A stretch of 7,529 nucleotides of DNA from Betaproteobacteria bacterium (GTDB taxonomy: Bacteria; Pseudomonadota; Gammaproteobacteria; Burkholderiales; Rhodocyclaceae), in NCBI GenBank assembly GCA_016880375.1, contig JAEHDO010000457.1, forward strand, positions 1 to 7,529, given 5' to 3'. The position numbers were made by a program, and so were the translations under genes. The notes beneath the pieces were generated by a model. That model was given only the letters and a program-made list of their open reading frames with translations. It was not told the DNA's origin and made no database searches. This document shows positions 7,398 to 7,529 of this stretch, piece after piece. The first letter of the stretch is position 1; each line of letters starts with the position of its first letter.

Positions 7398-7529
7398 ATG
7401 ACCCCAGCCAATCTCGAAGCAATTCTGCCCCTGAGCCGCTTTCTGGCCCGCCTCGTCGAGAGCCGCCCGGAAATCGGCGACGCGCTCCGCACCGACCTGC
7501 AAACGCCCTGGAACGCGCCGGCCATGCGC
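7398..7529 (+). CDS. glnE: Glutamine synthetase adenylyltransferase, N-terminal start (partial)
   Basis: Only the first 44 codons are present, starting at ATG 7398 and running off the window. The peptide MTPANLEAILPLSRFLARLV followed by ESRPEIGDAL resembles the N-terminal helix of GlnE, in which a 'LPLSRFLARLLEARPE'-like stretch precedes the first nucleotidyltransferase domain. GlnE adds and removes AMP on glutamine synthetase in response to PII, switching nitrogen assimilation in the cytosol. The catalytic domains are outside the window, so the call rests on this short stretch and on the recurrent neighbourhood of glnE with divergent yhdP in betaproteobacteria. No strong ribosome site precedes the ATG (GACGGAC only); the other in-frame upstream candidate is a CTG at 7386. 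Confidence 0.75.
   Translation, partial: MTPANLEAILPLSRFLARLVESRPEIGDALRTDLQTPWNAPAMR

Overview
The window is GC-rich chromosomal DNA of a proteobacterium. The gene order glnE / yhdP - nitrilase - tldD suggests a betaproteobacterium, and the FNR/Dnr-type promoter with a nitrate-sensor-like protein fits a facultative denitrifier such as a member of the Rhodocyclales. That placement is an inference from gene order and protein character; no marker gene is present. Coding density is very high, and no mobile element, CRISPR array, tRNA or rRNA was seen.

Layout. (1) The left edge holds the last 60 codons of a P-type cation-transporting ATPase on the + strand. It faces a - strand gene across a strong hairpin terminator at 187-209. 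(2) 229-1020 (-) encodes a small secreted protein made of two PilJ/NarX-type four-helix sensor modules, each with a P-box-like motif. (3) Upstream of it, 1084-1125 contains a near-perfect FNR/Anr/Dnr box placed at -41.5 relative to a plausible -10 element. (4) 3 kb to the right, a compact - strand operon is read in the order yhdP (7324-3419), nitrilase-family amidase (3422-2619), tldD (2602-1139). The first two genes overlap by 4 bases and the last two are 16 bases apart. (5) At the right edge the first 44 codons of glnE run in the opposite direction, separated from yhdP by a 73-base AT-rich divergent promoter region.

How the genes fit together. The yhdP-nitrilase-tldD set looks like a housekeeping operon: YhdP is an AsmA-like inner-membrane protein for lipid traffic to the outer membrane, the amidase resembles deaminated-glutathione repair enzymes, and TldD is half of the TldD/TldE metalloprotease. 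The most interesting part is the separate unit at 229-1130: a free-standing periplasmic protein with duplicated NarX-like ligand-binding modules, no kinase or methyl-accepting domain, and a predicted oxygen- or NO-responsive promoter.
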